A stretch of 64,000 bases of DNA, taken from positions 9,516 through 73,515 of the forward strand of contig JAKITE010000002.1 of assembly GCA_021648225.1 (NCBI GenBank), written 5' to 3'. Below, one piece after another: positions 21,979 to 30,913 of the stretch; the first letter of the stretch is position 1; each line of letters starts with the position of its first letter. The translations under genes and the position numbers were made by a program. The notes beneath the pieces were generated by a model that was not told the origin of the DNA, did not search any database, and saw nothing but the letters and a program-made list of their open reading frames with translations. The DNA is from Paracoccaceae bacterium. GTDB lineage: Bacteria > Pseudomonadota > Alphaproteobacteria > Rhodobacterales > Rhodobacteraceae.

Positions 21979-22023
21979 GTCCACTGTGACAATGTTTCAA
22001 TATACCAAAAAGGGAAATAAAAA

Positions 22024-22332
22024 ATGTCTAACACTATTGTAAAAAGCCTTGTAATCGCGTCTTCGGTTGCGGCTGCTGTTGCCGCAAACACCGGCACGGT
22101 TGCTGCGCAAGCTTCGGAAAAATGCTATGGCATTGCGTTGGCTGGCGAAAACGACTGCGCGGCAGGCCCCGGCACCACTTGTGCGGGCAGCTCAACCGTT
22201 GATTATCAGGGCAATGCCTGGTCGATGGTGCCTGCGGGCACCTGCGAAACCACCAAGGTTGAAGGTATGGATTCCATGGGCAACGAACGCATGGGTTCGC
22301 TGGAAGCGCTGGAACGCGATGTTCCTGCATAA
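22024..22332 (+). CDS. bufA1: Bufferin precursor, DUF2282 (BufA1) family
   Basis: 102 residues. It has a Sec-type signal peptide (basic start, Ala-rich core 9-28, cleavage near AAQA) and a mature part with four cysteines at 34, 45, 53 and 74 in the order EKCYG, NDC, TTC, GTC. This is the DUF2282 bufferin pattern: ribosomal peptides whose core cysteines are modified by the BufB/BufC enzymes and which bind copper in the periplasm. The next two genes are exactly those partners. The C-terminal 20 residues (Met-rich, no Cys) look like an added tail. The start follows AGGGAAATAAAA. Confidence 0.88.
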   Translation: MSNTIVKSLVIASSVAAAVAANTGTVAAQASEKCYGIALAGENDCAAGPGTTCAGSSTVDYQGNAWSMVPAGTCETTKVEGMDSMGNERMGSLEALERDVPA

Positions 22333-22354
22333 TTTCAGGCCTGTATAAAATAAC

Positions 22355-22377
22355 CGGGCCTGCCATTGGCGGGCCCG
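22355..22377 (+). promoter_or_regulatory. Strong hairpin between bufA and bufB
   Basis: CGGGCCTGCC (22355-22364), a 3-base loop and GGCGGGCCCG (22368-22377) form a 10-bp GC-rich stem with one G-U pair. It lies 25 bases before the bufB ATG and has no T-run. Such hairpins often protect the upstream message or cut read-through, which suits a system needing far more precursor than modifying enzyme. Confidence 0.6.
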
Positions 22378-22401
22378 ATCCCTTGCTTTGAAAGACCGAA
22401 A

Positions 22402-23253
22402 ATGAACAATTATGCCACCCAAAGCAGTATTCCCGCCCTGGCAGGCGTGGGCTATAAACCCCAGCACCTTGACGATATCAATGCGGATGCGGGTAATGTA
22501 AAATGGCTTGAAATCCATGCCGAGAACTATATGGCCGATGGCGGGCCACCCATCGCCCAGCTGCGCCATTTACGCGACAGGTTTCCGGTTTCCTGCCACG
22601 GCGTCGGCCTGTCCATCGGTGGCGAACTGCCATTAAACAAAGACCATCTGTTGCGGCTGAAAAAGCTGATCGACTGGCTGCAACCCGGGTTGTTTTCCGA
22701 ACATCTGGCATGGTCCACCCATGAGGCCGGTTTTTTGAATGACCTGTTGCCCTTGCCCTATAATACCGCAACCGTAAAACGGGTAGCAGACCATATTGAC
22801 GAAGTGCAGGAATTTCTGGGCCGGCAAATGTTGCTGGAAAATCCGTCGGCTTATGTGGCGTTCAAATCGACAACCATGGATGAAATCGATTTTTTGAACG
22901 AAATTGTCGCGCGCACCGGCTGCGGATTGCTGCTGGATGTCAACAATGTGTTTGTTTCAAGCACCAACCAGCAATACTCCCCCGAGGATTATATCGACCG
23001 TTTTCCGGTTGAACATATCGGCGAACTGCACCTTGGCGGCCATGCCGAAGATACGGATGATTACGGTGAAAAACTGTTGATCGACAGCCATGACAACCCC
23101 GTGGTTGATCCGGTCTGGAAATTGTTTGACCGGCTTTTGGCGCGCTCCGGCCCCAAACCCGCCTTGATAGAATGGGATAACGACATCCCCGACTGGCCGG
23201 TGCTGGAAAACGAAGCCGCACGGGCAACCGCAGCATTGGGTCGCGCAGCATGA
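22402..23253 (+). CDS. bufB: Bufferin maturase, MNIO (DUF692) enzyme BufB
   Basis: 283 residues from the ATG at 22402; an upstream in-frame TTG lies inside the hairpin and is unlikely. MNIO enzymes are TIM-barrel multinuclear non-heme iron oxidases that modify cysteines of RiPP precursors. Metal-ligand stretches are visible: EIHAENY (about 33-39), HGVGLSIG (about 64-71), DVNNVFVSS (about 184-192), ELHLGGHAED (about 212-221) and EWDNDIPD near the C-terminus. It overlaps bufC by 4 bases (ATGA). The context fixes the substrate as the adjacent BufA1. Confidence 0.92.
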   Translation: MNNYATQSSIPALAGVGYKPQHLDDINADAGNVKWLEIHAENYMADGGPPIAQLRHLRDRFPVSCHGVGLSIGGELPLNKDHLLRLKKLIDWLQPGLFSEHLAWSTHEAGFLNDLLPLPYNTATVKRVADHIDEVQEFLGRQMLLENPSAYVAFKSTTMDEIDFLNEIVARTGCGLLLDVNNVFVSSTNQQYSPEDYIDRFPVEHIGELHLGGHAEDTDDYGEKLLIDSHDNPVVDPVWKLFDRLLARSGPKPALIEWDNDIPDWPVLENEAARATAALGRAA

Positions 23254-23999
23254 CCCTGTCCGATTTTGCCCCTGCATTATTAAACGTCAAACTTCCGGTT
23301 CCCGATGATCTGGTTGGCCCCAAAGGCCGCCCCGCAGGTCGGCGGTTTAATGTGTATCGCAATAATGTAGTGCATTCCCTGTCCGAGGCTTTGGCAGCGG
23401 CCTATCCGGTTATTAAAAAACTGGTTGGCGATGAATTTTTCAAAGCCATGGCCAATGTTTTTGTGCGCCAGTTTCCGCCCTCCAGCCCGATGATGTTTCA
23501 ATTTGCAGCCGAATTTCCGGTGTTTCTGGAGAGCTTTCCACCGGTGGCCCACCTGCCCTATCTGCCCGATGTGGCGCGCCTTGAACGCGCAAGGCGGCAA
23601 TCCTATAATGCCGCTGACGCGAACCCGATTGATGGCGCGGTTCTGGCGATTGCCAGCCCCGAACAGTTGATGGGCGCGCAGCTTGGCTTGCACCCGAGCA
23701 TGCGGGTTGTGATTTCAAAATATCCAATTCTGACCATTTGGGAAAACAACAATTCCGACAGTCAAAAACCGCTGCCAGGCGGCGGGCAGGATGTTTTGAT
23801 CTGCCGCCCGAAAGACACGCTCGAGATGCGAATTCTACCCAAAGGCGGTGCTGGATTTTTGCGGGCATTGTTTGAAAACAAAACCTTGGCCAAGGCCAAT
23901 GAAACGGCCGAGCAAACCAACGGGTTTGACCTGACACAAAACATAAGCGGCCTGCTGGCGGCGCAATTATTAATAAAAACAACATTAAAAGGGACTTGA
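23250..23999 (+). CDS. bufC: Bufferin maturation partner, DUF2063 protein BufC
   Basis: 249 residues. The N-terminal DUF2063 domain (about 1-95) carries the signature RRFNVYRNNVVHSLSEAL and VVGDEFF-like segments. A more variable C-terminal part (about 120-245) follows. In MNIO systems this partner recruits the precursor to the oxidase; the label of DUF2063 as a DNA-binding domain in databases is not supported by that role. It is translationally coupled to bufB and followed after 2 bases by doxX. Confidence 0.88.
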   Translation: MTLSDFAPALLNVKLPVPDDLVGPKGRPAGRRFNVYRNNVVHSLSEALAAAYPVIKKLVGDEFFKAMANVFVRQFPPSSPMMFQFAAEFPVFLESFPPVAHLPYLPDVARLERARRQSYNAADANPIDGAVLAIASPEQLMGAQLGLHPSMRVVISKYPILTIWENNNSDSQKPLPGGGQDVLICRPKDTLEMRILPKGGAGFLRALFENKTLAKANETAEQTNGFDLTQNISGLLAAQLLIKTTLKGT

Positions 24000-24001
24000 A
24001 A

Positions 24002-24538
24002 ATGCGTGCATTAATCGGATTACATAACGGGGTTTTCTCTGCGATATCAACGCTTACCGGCCCATGGCTGTTACCAACACTGATGCGGTTTACATTCGCT
24101 GCCACCTTGTTGCAATATTTCTGGAACTCGGCCCAGACCAAACTGGATGGCGGGCTGTTTTCGCTTAGCTTCGGTGCCTATGCACAGGTATTACCGCGCA
24201 AATATGAATCGCTGGGTTACGACCCGAGCCTGTTAAGCTTTTTCGACAAAGCCGTTGTTTTTGCAGGCACATATGCAGAATTTATCCTGCCTGCGCTAAT
24301 TGTGATCGGCTTGTTTACGCGGCTTGCCTCGATCGGCATGATCGGCTTTATCGCGGTGCTGACCTATGTGGATATATACGGCCATATGGCGGATCCGGTG
24401 ACCATCGGCACATGGTTTGATCGTATTCAGGATAGCCAGATCATGGATCAACGGCTGTTCTGGATTGTGGTTTTGATCACGCTTGTTGTCAAAGGCGCGG
24501 GGCCGGTCTCGGTTGACCGGTTGATCAAGCTCAAGTGA
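24002..24538 (+). CDS. DoxX family membrane protein of the bufferin operon
   Basis: 178 residues from the ATG at 24002; a TTG two codons upstream is less likely. It has four to five hydrophobic helices. The family segment AGTYAEFILPALIVIGLFTRLASIGMIGF is at about 82-110. DoxX proteins are common fourth members of bufferin operons; their exact job there is unsettled (quinone- or thiol-linked redox is proposed). It begins 2 bases after bufC and ends in a hairpin facing the convergent Lrp gene. Confidence 0.85.
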   Translation: MRALIGLHNGVFSAISTLTGPWLLPTLMRFTFAATLLQYFWNSAQTKLDGGLFSLSFGAYAQVLPRKYESLGYDPSLLSFFDKAVVFAGTYAEFILPALIVIGLFTRLASIGMIGFIAVLTYVDIYGHMADPVTIGTWFDRIQDSQIMDQRLFWIVVLITLVVKGAGPVSVDRLIKLK

Positions 24539-24575
24539 CGGTGGGTGTGGGCGCCCGCCCTACAGCTCGTCACTT
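24533..24575. terminator. Long hairpin at the convergent ends of doxX and the Lrp gene
   Basis: AAGTGACG (24533-24540) is repeated inverted as CGTCACTT (24568-24575), and the interior is largely self-complementary around GGGCGCCC. It covers both stop codons. There is no T-run on either strand, so it would act as an RNA end-protecting structure or a weak bidirectional terminator. Confidence 0.5.
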
Positions 24576-25000
24576 AACAACACATTGCTTTCTACCTCCC
24601 CGACCCCGGGGAGGGTCATGATACGACGCCGCAATATACGTTCAAAATCCGACAGATCCCGTGCCACGACTTTTAGACGATAATCATATACCCCCAGCAC
24701 ATGTTGCACCAGTTGCACCTCGGGAATGGCGCAAACCGCCCGTTCAAAATCCTCCAGCCCGACACGGCCTTTGGCGGCCAGTTTCACCCCCAGATAAACC
24801 ACCACATCAAAGCCCAGCTTAAACCGGTCCAGCACGATCTGCCGCCCAAGGATAATCCCCGCATCCTCCAACCGTTTGACCCGCCGCCAAGCACTGGGCT
24901 GGGTCAAACCGGTCAACTTGCCAAGCGCAGCCGCGCTTAACCCGCCATCCTGTTGCAATGCCCGCAAAATCGCGCGGTCGGTATCATCCAGATCAATCAT
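24560..25000 (-). CDS. Lrp/AsnC family transcriptional regulator
   Basis: 146 residues. The N-terminal winged helix-turn-helix (about 1-60; DDTDRAILRALQQDGGLSAAALGKLTGLTQPSAWRRV region) is followed by a RAM effector domain (about 65-146; with VLGVYDYRLKVVARD). Members sense amino acids and often regulate neighbouring amino-acid genes. It overlaps the second Lrp gene by 4 bases, and the pair points away from ilvC, so control of branched-chain amino-acid synthesis is likely but inferred. Confidence 0.92.
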   Translation of the reverse strand: MIDLDDTDRAILRALQQDGGLSAAALGKLTGLTQPSAWRRVKRLEDAGIILGRQIVLDRFKLGFDVVVYLGVKLAAKGRVGLEDFERAVCAIPEVQLVQHVLGVYDYRLKVVARDLSDFERILRRRIMTLPGVGEVESNVLLSDEL

Positions 25001-25455
25001 ATCGGCAATGCCTCGCTGTTTTTGACCTCGGCCACCAGCATCAGCGATTCGACCTCCGACATATGGGGCAGCGCCAATATACGTTCACGGTAAATCTGCT
25101 GATAATGGGCCAGATCACGGGCCCGCACATCCATGCGAATATCCACCCGCCCAAGCAGGGTTTGAATGGCGTGGACCTCGGGGATTTGACGCGCGGCGGC
25201 GATAAATTCATCAAAAGCATTGCTGCGGGTTTTATCCAGCGTTATGCGTAAAAACACCTCTACCGCCAACCCGAGCGCACGGTGATTGATAATAACCGCC
25301 CGCCCTTTGATCACGCCGGCAGATTCAAGCCGCGCCAGCCGCCGCGCACAAGGGCTGACCGACATGCCGGCTTGTAATGCCAGCTCTGCCATGGGCATCA
25401 CAGCATTGCCTTGCAAAAGCCGTAAAATCTTTCGGTCTGTGCTGTCAATTTGCAT
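24997..25455 (-). CDS. Lrp/AsnC family transcriptional regulator
   Basis: 152 residues, the first of two tandem Lrp-type genes. The HTH domain (DSTDRKILRLLQGNAVMPMAE) and RAM domain (LLGRVDIRMDVRARD) are complete. It is clearly homologous to the downstream copy but divergent, so the two may form hetero-oligomers; this is inference. The ATG at 25455 lies 128 bases from the divergent ilvC start, an interval fit for a shared operator. Confidence 0.92.
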   Translation of the reverse strand: MQIDSTDRKILRLLQGNAVMPMAELALQAGMSVSPCARRLARLESAGVIKGRAVIINHRALGLAVEVFLRITLDKTRSNAFDEFIAAARQIPEVHAIQTLLGRVDIRMDVRARDLAHYQQIYRERILALPHMSEVESLMLVAEVKNSEALPI

Positions 25456-25523
25456 GATTTACCTGTATTTTTGATCGAACGCGCATGAAACACCCCTTTA
25501 CCAGCAAAATCCCCAAAAAGTAA

Positions 25524-26606
<1,083 letters not shown>

Positions 26607-26627
26607 TTTCTTAGTTGCAAAAATAAT

Positions 26628-26655
26628 CTGACGCGCCCCGTTTGGGGCGTGTCAG
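26628..26655 (+). terminator. Hairpin after ilvC
   Basis: CTGACGCGCCCC (26628-26639), loop GTTT, and GGGGCGTGTCAG (26644-26655) give a 12-bp stem with one mismatch 21 bases after the ilvC stop. No T-run follows, and the next ribosome site (AAGGAAAAGGA) begins at once. It may end ilvC partially or be a leader structure of the next gene. Confidence 0.5.
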
Positions 26656-26673
26656 CAAGGAAAAGGAACACAG

Positions 26674-27315
26674 GTGTTTGACTATATAGACAACTACTGC
26701 GAACGCCTCGACCCGTCCTTCTGGGCCGAACCGCTGAATGCGTTTTCCAACCTGTCCTTCATCCTGTCGGGCCTGCTGGTTTTGCTGATGTTGAAAAATC
26801 GCCACATTCTTTCCAGCAAGCTTCTGGTCACGATATTATTAAGCATCGGTGTCGGGTCCTTTCTATTCCACACATTCGCGCAAACATGGGCGGCCATCGC
26901 TGATGTTGTGCCGATATTGCTGTTTATTCTGGTATATATCTATTTTTCCACCCGTGTGTATTTGCAGCAATCCAGATTAATCTCGGCCCTGTCGGTGCTT
27001 GGCTTTTTCCCTTTTGCCTTTGGCAGCTCGGCCGTGATCAGCGCGGTTTTTGGCCCCTTAAACGGTTCTACTTTATATGTAAGCGTAGCGCTGCTTATCG
27101 GGCTTTATGCCTTGGCCATGATCCGCAAAAACCGCAAAACCGCCATTGGACTGGCAATCGGGGCGGCAACGCTTGGCGTTTCGATTGCGTTTCGCAGCAT
27201 TGATCAGGCGCTTTGCCAAAGCATCCCGCAAGGCACACATTTTATGTGGCATATCCTGAATGGCCTCATGCTGGGCTGGATGATCCTGGTTTTGCACAAT
27301 GCAACAAAAGCGTGA
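26674..27315 (+). CDS. Ceramidase-like (CREST family) membrane protein
   Basis: 213 residues, GTG start after AAGGAAAAGGAACACAG. About seven membrane helices. The CREST metal-site pattern is visible: SFLFHTF with Asp/Pro in IADVVPI (about 66-85), Ser/Asp upstream, and the late FMWHILNG (about 190-197) histidine. The superfamily includes alkaline ceramidases and PAQR receptors, and the bacterial members have no proven substrate. It stands alone between ilvC and gatC. Confidence 0.8.
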   Translation: MFDYIDNYCERLDPSFWAEPLNAFSNLSFILSGLLVLLMLKNRHILSSKLLVTILLSIGVGSFLFHTFAQTWAAIADVVPILLFILVYIYFSTRVYLQQSRLISALSVLGFFPFAFGSSAVISAVFGPLNGSTLYVSVALLIGLYALAMIRKNRKTAIGLAIGAATLGVSIAFRSIDQALCQSIPQGTHFMWHILNGLMLGWMILVLHNATKA

Positions 27316-27390
27316 CAATCATTTGCTTGCGCCGATGCCTTGCCCGTTATAAAACCCCGCAAAACAGACGTTCATAAATCAGGATTATCC

Positions 27391-27678
27391 ATGTCGATTG
27401 ACATCAAAACCGCGAAAAAAGTCGCGCATCTGGCCCGTATCGAGGTTGCAGAATCCGCGCTGCAACCCCTCGCCGAAGAGCTTTCCAACATCCTGAATTT
27501 TATGGAACAGCTTAACGAGGTCGATATTTCAGGTGTTGAACCCATGACCTCGGTAACCCCTATGGCCCTGAAAAAACGCTGTGATGTGGTTTCCGACGGC
27601 AATATCCAGGCCAAAATCCTGAAAAACGCCCCCGATACCCGCGAAGGTTTTTTCGCAGTGCCGAAAGTGGTGGAATAG
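27391..27678 (+). CDS. gatC: Asp-tRNA(Asn)/Glu-tRNA(Gln) amidotransferase subunit C
   Basis: 95 residues from the ATG at 27391; the ORF extends 17 codons upstream without support. It stabilises the GatAB amidotransferase that makes Gln-tRNA(Gln) (and possibly Asn-tRNA(Asn)). The VAHLARIEVAESALQPLAEELSNIL helix and the C-terminal REGFFAVPKVVE are diagnostic. It ends 3 bases before gatA. No gatB is in the window. Confidence 0.95.
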   Translation: MSIDIKTAKKVAHLARIEVAESALQPLAEELSNILNFMEQLNEVDISGVEPMTSVTPMALKKRCDVVSDGNIQAKILKNAPDTREGFFAVPKVVE

Positions 27679-27681
27679 AAC

Positions 27682-29169
27682 ATGACCGATCTAGCAAAAC
27701 TGACCATCGCAACCGCGCGCGACGCCATGCGCGCCGGTGACTTTACCAGCGTTGAACTGACACAATCCTGTCTTGATGCCATTGATAATGCCAAAGCCCT
27801 GAACGCTTTTTCCACCAACACCCCCGAAATTGCGCTGGACCAAGCCGCCAAAGCCGACACCCGCATTCAGGCAGGCGATGCCCCCGATATGTGCGGCATT
27901 CCGCTTGGCATCAAAGACCTGTTTTGCACCAAAGGCGTGCAAACCCAGGCCGGCAGCCATATTCTGGACGGGTTCAAACCCGAATACGAAAGCACAATTA
28001 CCAGCCAGCTGTTTGATCGCGGCGCGGTGATGCTGGGCAAGTTGAACATGGATGAATTTGCCATGGGGTCCAGCAACGAGACCTCTTATTACGGCCCTGT
28101 CACCAGCCCTTGGCGGCGCGAAAATGACACCACGGCGCTTACACCGGGCGGTTCATCGGGCGGTTCTGCATCTGCGGTCTCGGCTGACTTATGCTTGGGT
28201 GCCACAGGCACCGATACCGGCGGCTCCATCCGTCAACCGGCAGCATTTACAGGCATTGTTGGCGTGAAACCCACCTATGGCCGCGCCTCGCGCTGGGGGG
28301 TTGTGGCTTTTGCCAGCTCGCTAGATCAAGCCGGACCAATGGTTAAAACCGTGCGCGATTCAGCCATAATGCTGGAAGCCATGTGTGGCCATGACCCAAA
28401 GGATTCCACATCCGCCGATATGGCCGTGCCCGATTTCGAGGCGGCGTTATCAGGTGATATTCGCGGCAAAAAAATCGGCATCCCGAAAGAATACCGGCTT
28501 GACGGCATGCCTGCGGAAATCGAAACCCTTTGGGCCGAGGGCGCAGAAAAGCTCCGCGATGCGGGGGCGGAAATTGTCGATATTTCCCTGCCCCACACCA
28601 AATACGCCCTGCCCGCCTATTATGTGATTGCCCCGGCCGAGGCCTCCAGCAATCTGGCGCGCTATGACGGCGTAAAATACGGCCACCGCGCCAAAATCAC
28701 CAGCGGCGAAGGCATTACCGAAATGTATGAACGCACAAGGGCCGAGGGTTTCGGCCCCGAGGTCCAGCGCCGCATCATGATCGGCGCTTATGTGCTTTCG
28801 GCAGGGTTTTACGATGCCTATTACATCCGCGCCCAAAAGGTCCGCACCCTGATCAAACAGGACTTTGAGACCGTATTTGCCAGCGGGGTTGATGCGATTT
28901 TAACCCCAGCCACACCGTCAGCAGCATTTGGCCTTGGCGAAATGGCCGATGCGGACCCGATCAAGATGTATCTGAATGATGTGTTCACGGTAACCGTTAA
29001 TCTGGCCGGTCTGCCGGGGGTTTCGGTGCCAACAGGCATGGACAAAAGCGGACTTCCGCTTGGGCTGCAAATAATTGGCCGGCCCTGGGGTGAGGCTGAT
29101 ATGCTGAATGTTGCTTATGCGCTTGAAACCGCAAGCAAGTTTGACAGTAAACCGATAAAATGGTGGTAG
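27682..29169 (+). CDS. gatA: Asp-tRNA(Asn)/Glu-tRNA(Gln) amidotransferase subunit A
   Basis: 495 residues. The amidase-signature glutaminase half of GatCAB, releasing ammonia for transamidation. The Ser-cisSer-Lys triad is readable: Lys in GIKDLF (about 78), Ser in GGSSGGSA (about 158) and the nucleophile Ser in [10 protein letters not shown] (about 182). It is co-transcribed with gatC, with a lipoprotein gene following after 9 bases. Confidence 0.97.
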   Translation: MTDLAKLTIATARDAMRAGDFTSVELTQSCLDAIDNAKALNAFSTNTPEIALDQAAKADTRIQAGDAPDMCGIPLGIKDLFCTKGVQTQAGSHILDGFKPEYESTITSQLFDRGAVMLGKLNMDEFAMGSSNETSYYGPVTSPWRRENDTTALTPGGSSGGSASAVSADLCLGATGTDTGGSIRQPAAFTGIVGVKPTYGRASRWGVVAFASSLDQAGPMVKTVRDSAIMLEAMCGHDPKDSTSADMAVPDFEAALSGDIRGKKIGIPKEYRLDGMPAEIETLWAEGAEKLRDAGAEIVDISLPHTKYALPAYYVIAPAEASSNLARYDGVKYGHRAKITSGEGITEMYERTRAEGFGPEVQRRIMIGAYVLSAGFYDAYYIRAQKVRTLIKQDFETVFASGVDAILTPATPSAAFGLGEMADADPIKMYLNDVFTVTVNLAGLPGVSVPTGMDKSGLPLGLQIIGRPWGEADMLNVAYALETASKFDSKPIKWW

Positions 29170-29178
29170 GAGAATAGC

Positions 29179-29865
29179 ATGCGTTACGTATCTTTCGGGC
29201 TTTTGGGGCTGGCGGCAATCGCCATTTCCGGCTGTGATATCGAGGCTGGTTCAAGCGTGAATTTCCCCCCGATTGGCGGGGTGCAACAACCTGTTTATCA
29301 ATCCCCTGATACGTTTATGCCTGAGCCGCAAGCACCCTCCGAACAAGATATGACCGCCAGCCTGACCGATGCGGTTGACGCAGCACTTGCCGCTACCAAC
29401 GATGTTAATGCGGTTGTACCGGTTACGCCGGTTGCAAATGTGCAGATTGATCCGGTCACCGGCGAAACCATTGCCTCGGATGACGGGGTGCTGAACCTTG
29501 CTGAACAATCGCAGGCAGAACAGCTGGTATTGCGCAATGCAGATGCCGCAGCGCTTGCCGCTGCCGCCGCCCAACGGGTGGTAATTGCACCCGGCGAAAT
29601 GCCCGAAGTAATCGCAGGGGTTAATATCATCGCCTATGCGCGCTCTACCACAAATGTGGTTGGCAATCGTATCATCCGCCGACCTGCCATCCGGCGCACC
29701 AATAACCGTGCCCAATGTGCCAAATTTGACACCCAGGACAATGCCCAGCGTAATTTTCTGGCCAATGGCGGCCCGCAAGAAGATCCGCTAAACCTTGACC
29801 CTGACGGCGACGGTTTTGCCTGCAGATGGTCCCCCGATGCGTATCGGGCGCTGAACTTGAATTAA
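29179..29865 (+). CDS. Lipoprotein with C-terminal excalibur-like calcium motif
   Basis: 228 residues. A lipoprotein signal peptide ends in the lipobox ISGC (Cys 19 or close). An Ala/Val/Thr-rich low-complexity middle follows (about 40-140). The C-terminal 45 residues carry a Cys pair around DLDPDGDGFACRW-type loop text (LDPDGDGFAC), the calcium-binding DxDxDG pattern of excalibur domains. The mature protein would sit on the envelope. It trails gatA by 9 bases. Function unknown. Confidence 0.8.
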   Translation: MRYVSFGLLGLAAIAISGCDIEAGSSVNFPPIGGVQQPVYQSPDTFMPEPQAPSEQDMTASLTDAVDAALAATNDVNAVVPVTPVANVQIDPVTGETIASDDGVLNLAEQSQAEQLVLRNADAAALAAAAAQRVVIAPGEMPEVIAGVNIIAYARSTTNVVGNRIIRRPAIRRTNNRAQCAKFDTQDNAQRNFLANGGPQEDPLNLDPDGDGFACRWSPDAYRALNLN

Positions 29866-29951
29866 TAGATTGATCAGCCGCACCAAGGTTATGCTTGCGG
29901 AAAAGCTGAAATTATGCCTTTCTGCGCCAAATTATTTTCAGGAGCATTTTT

Positions 29952-30746
29952 ATGATTGATCTATTAACCTTTGGCAACCTTGCCAATCTGGTCATTTTAT
30001 TATTTCTTCAGGCCGTGCTTGGCTTTGACAATCTTTTATATATCTCGATTGAATCGCGCCGCGCACCGGCTGAACATCAGGCAAAGGTTCGCAAATGGGG
30101 CATCATCATTGCGGTAGCGCTGCGGGTTGTGCTGCTGTTTGTGATGATCCAGCTGATTGAAACCCTGAAAGCGCCGTTCTTTTCGCTAAATATCTCCGGC
30201 ATTGTCGAGGGCAATTTCAATTTTGCCACGCTGGTATTTTTGTTTGGCGGGGTGTTTATTATGTATACCGCCGTTAAGGAAATCAGCCATATGCTGGCGA
30301 TTGAACATCTGGAAGAAGGTGTCGCAAAACGCAAACATAAATCGGCATTTCAGGTTATCATGATGATTGTATTCATGAATTTAATCTTCAGCTTTGATTC
30401 CGTGCTGTCAGCACTGGCCATTACCGATGTGTTTCCGGTGCTGGCCACAGCCATTTTACTGTCGGGGCTGGCAATGGTTTTGCTGGCCGACGGTGTTGCC
30501 GAATTTATCAAGAAAAACCGTATGTATGAGGTGCTGGGCCTGTTTATCCTGCTGATCGTTGGCATTGTATTGCTGGGCGAGGCTGGCCATGAGGGGCAGA
30601 TCAAACTGTTTGGTTTCGCGGTAGAACCGATTAGCAAAACCACCTTCTATTTCTCGATCGCGGTGTTGGTCGTGGTGGAAATCATCCAGTCAAAATACAA
30701 GAAAAAGCTGGCCTATGAACGGGCACGCCAACAAGCAAAACAATAA
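29952..30746 (+). CDS. TerC family integral membrane protein
   Basis: 264 residues, seven to nine membrane helices. The paired family motifs with buried acids are present: AVLGFDNLLYISIESRR (about 17-33) and LIFSFDSVLSALAITD (about 137-152). TerC proteins belong to the LysE-like exporters and are tied to tellurite resistance, manganese export and metalation of secreted proteins. It precedes an XpaC-TelA operon by 74 bases, an association known in other ter-like clusters. No yybP-ykoY riboswitch was seen upstream. Confidence 0.88.
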   Translation: MIDLLTFGNLANLVILLFLQAVLGFDNLLYISIESRRAPAEHQAKVRKWGIIIAVALRVVLLFVMIQLIETLKAPFFSLNISGIVEGNFNFATLVFLFGGVFIMYTAVKEISHMLAIEHLEEGVAKRKHKSAFQVIMMIVFMNLIFSFDSVLSALAITDVFPVLATAILLSGLAMVLLADGVAEFIKKNRMYEVLGLFILLIVGIVLLGEAGHEGQIKLFGFAVEPISKTTFYFSIAVLVVVEIIQSKYKKKLAYERARQQAKQ

Positions 30747-30820
30747 GGTAGGCTCTGGCTTTTAAGTAAAACCGCACTATATTAACAATTATCTGCGCAT
30801 TCAGCGCCAAGGAAAAATAC

Positions 30821-30913
30821 ATGTCGGGTAAAACCCTGCAATTGATTGCATATCTTGTGCTGGTCAGCCTTATCTGGGTGGTTGCCGCCGGTTCTTACGG
30901 GTGGATTTCCTGA
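30821..30913 (+). CDS. 30-residue single-helix membrane peptide coupled to xpaC
   Basis: An ATG at 30821 after AAGGAAAAATAC opens a 30-residue frame: MSGK, then one hydrophobic helix (about 6-24), ending YGWIS. The stop TGA (30911-30913) shares its last base with the ATG of the xpaC gene (30913). The good ribosome site, membrane-helix composition and stop-start overlap argue that it is a real small protein rather than chance. No family is recognised. Confidence 0.6.
   Translation: MSGKTLQLIAYLVLVSLIWVVAAGSYGWIS

Larger units (their letters stand above)
21575..22023. other. Divergent intergenic region between nuoA and bufA
   Basis: 449 bases with no convincing ORF. It must hold the promoters of the 20-kb nuo operon (leftward) and the bufferin operon (rightward). 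It contains an Fnr/FnrL-like box at 21702-21715 and two copies of ATTGTAAC ending at 21906 and 21978 on the bufA side. The middle (about 21740-21880) shows nothing I can name. Confidence 0.7.

Noticed and set aside
23440..24141. 233-codon minus-strand ORF opposite bufC and doxX
   Set aside because: Crosses the junction of two coupled genes in antisense and is Cys/Arg-rich without motifs.
29870..29951. yybP-ykoY manganese riboswitch before the TerC gene
   Set aside because: The expected conserved internal loops were not found and the space is only about 80 bases.
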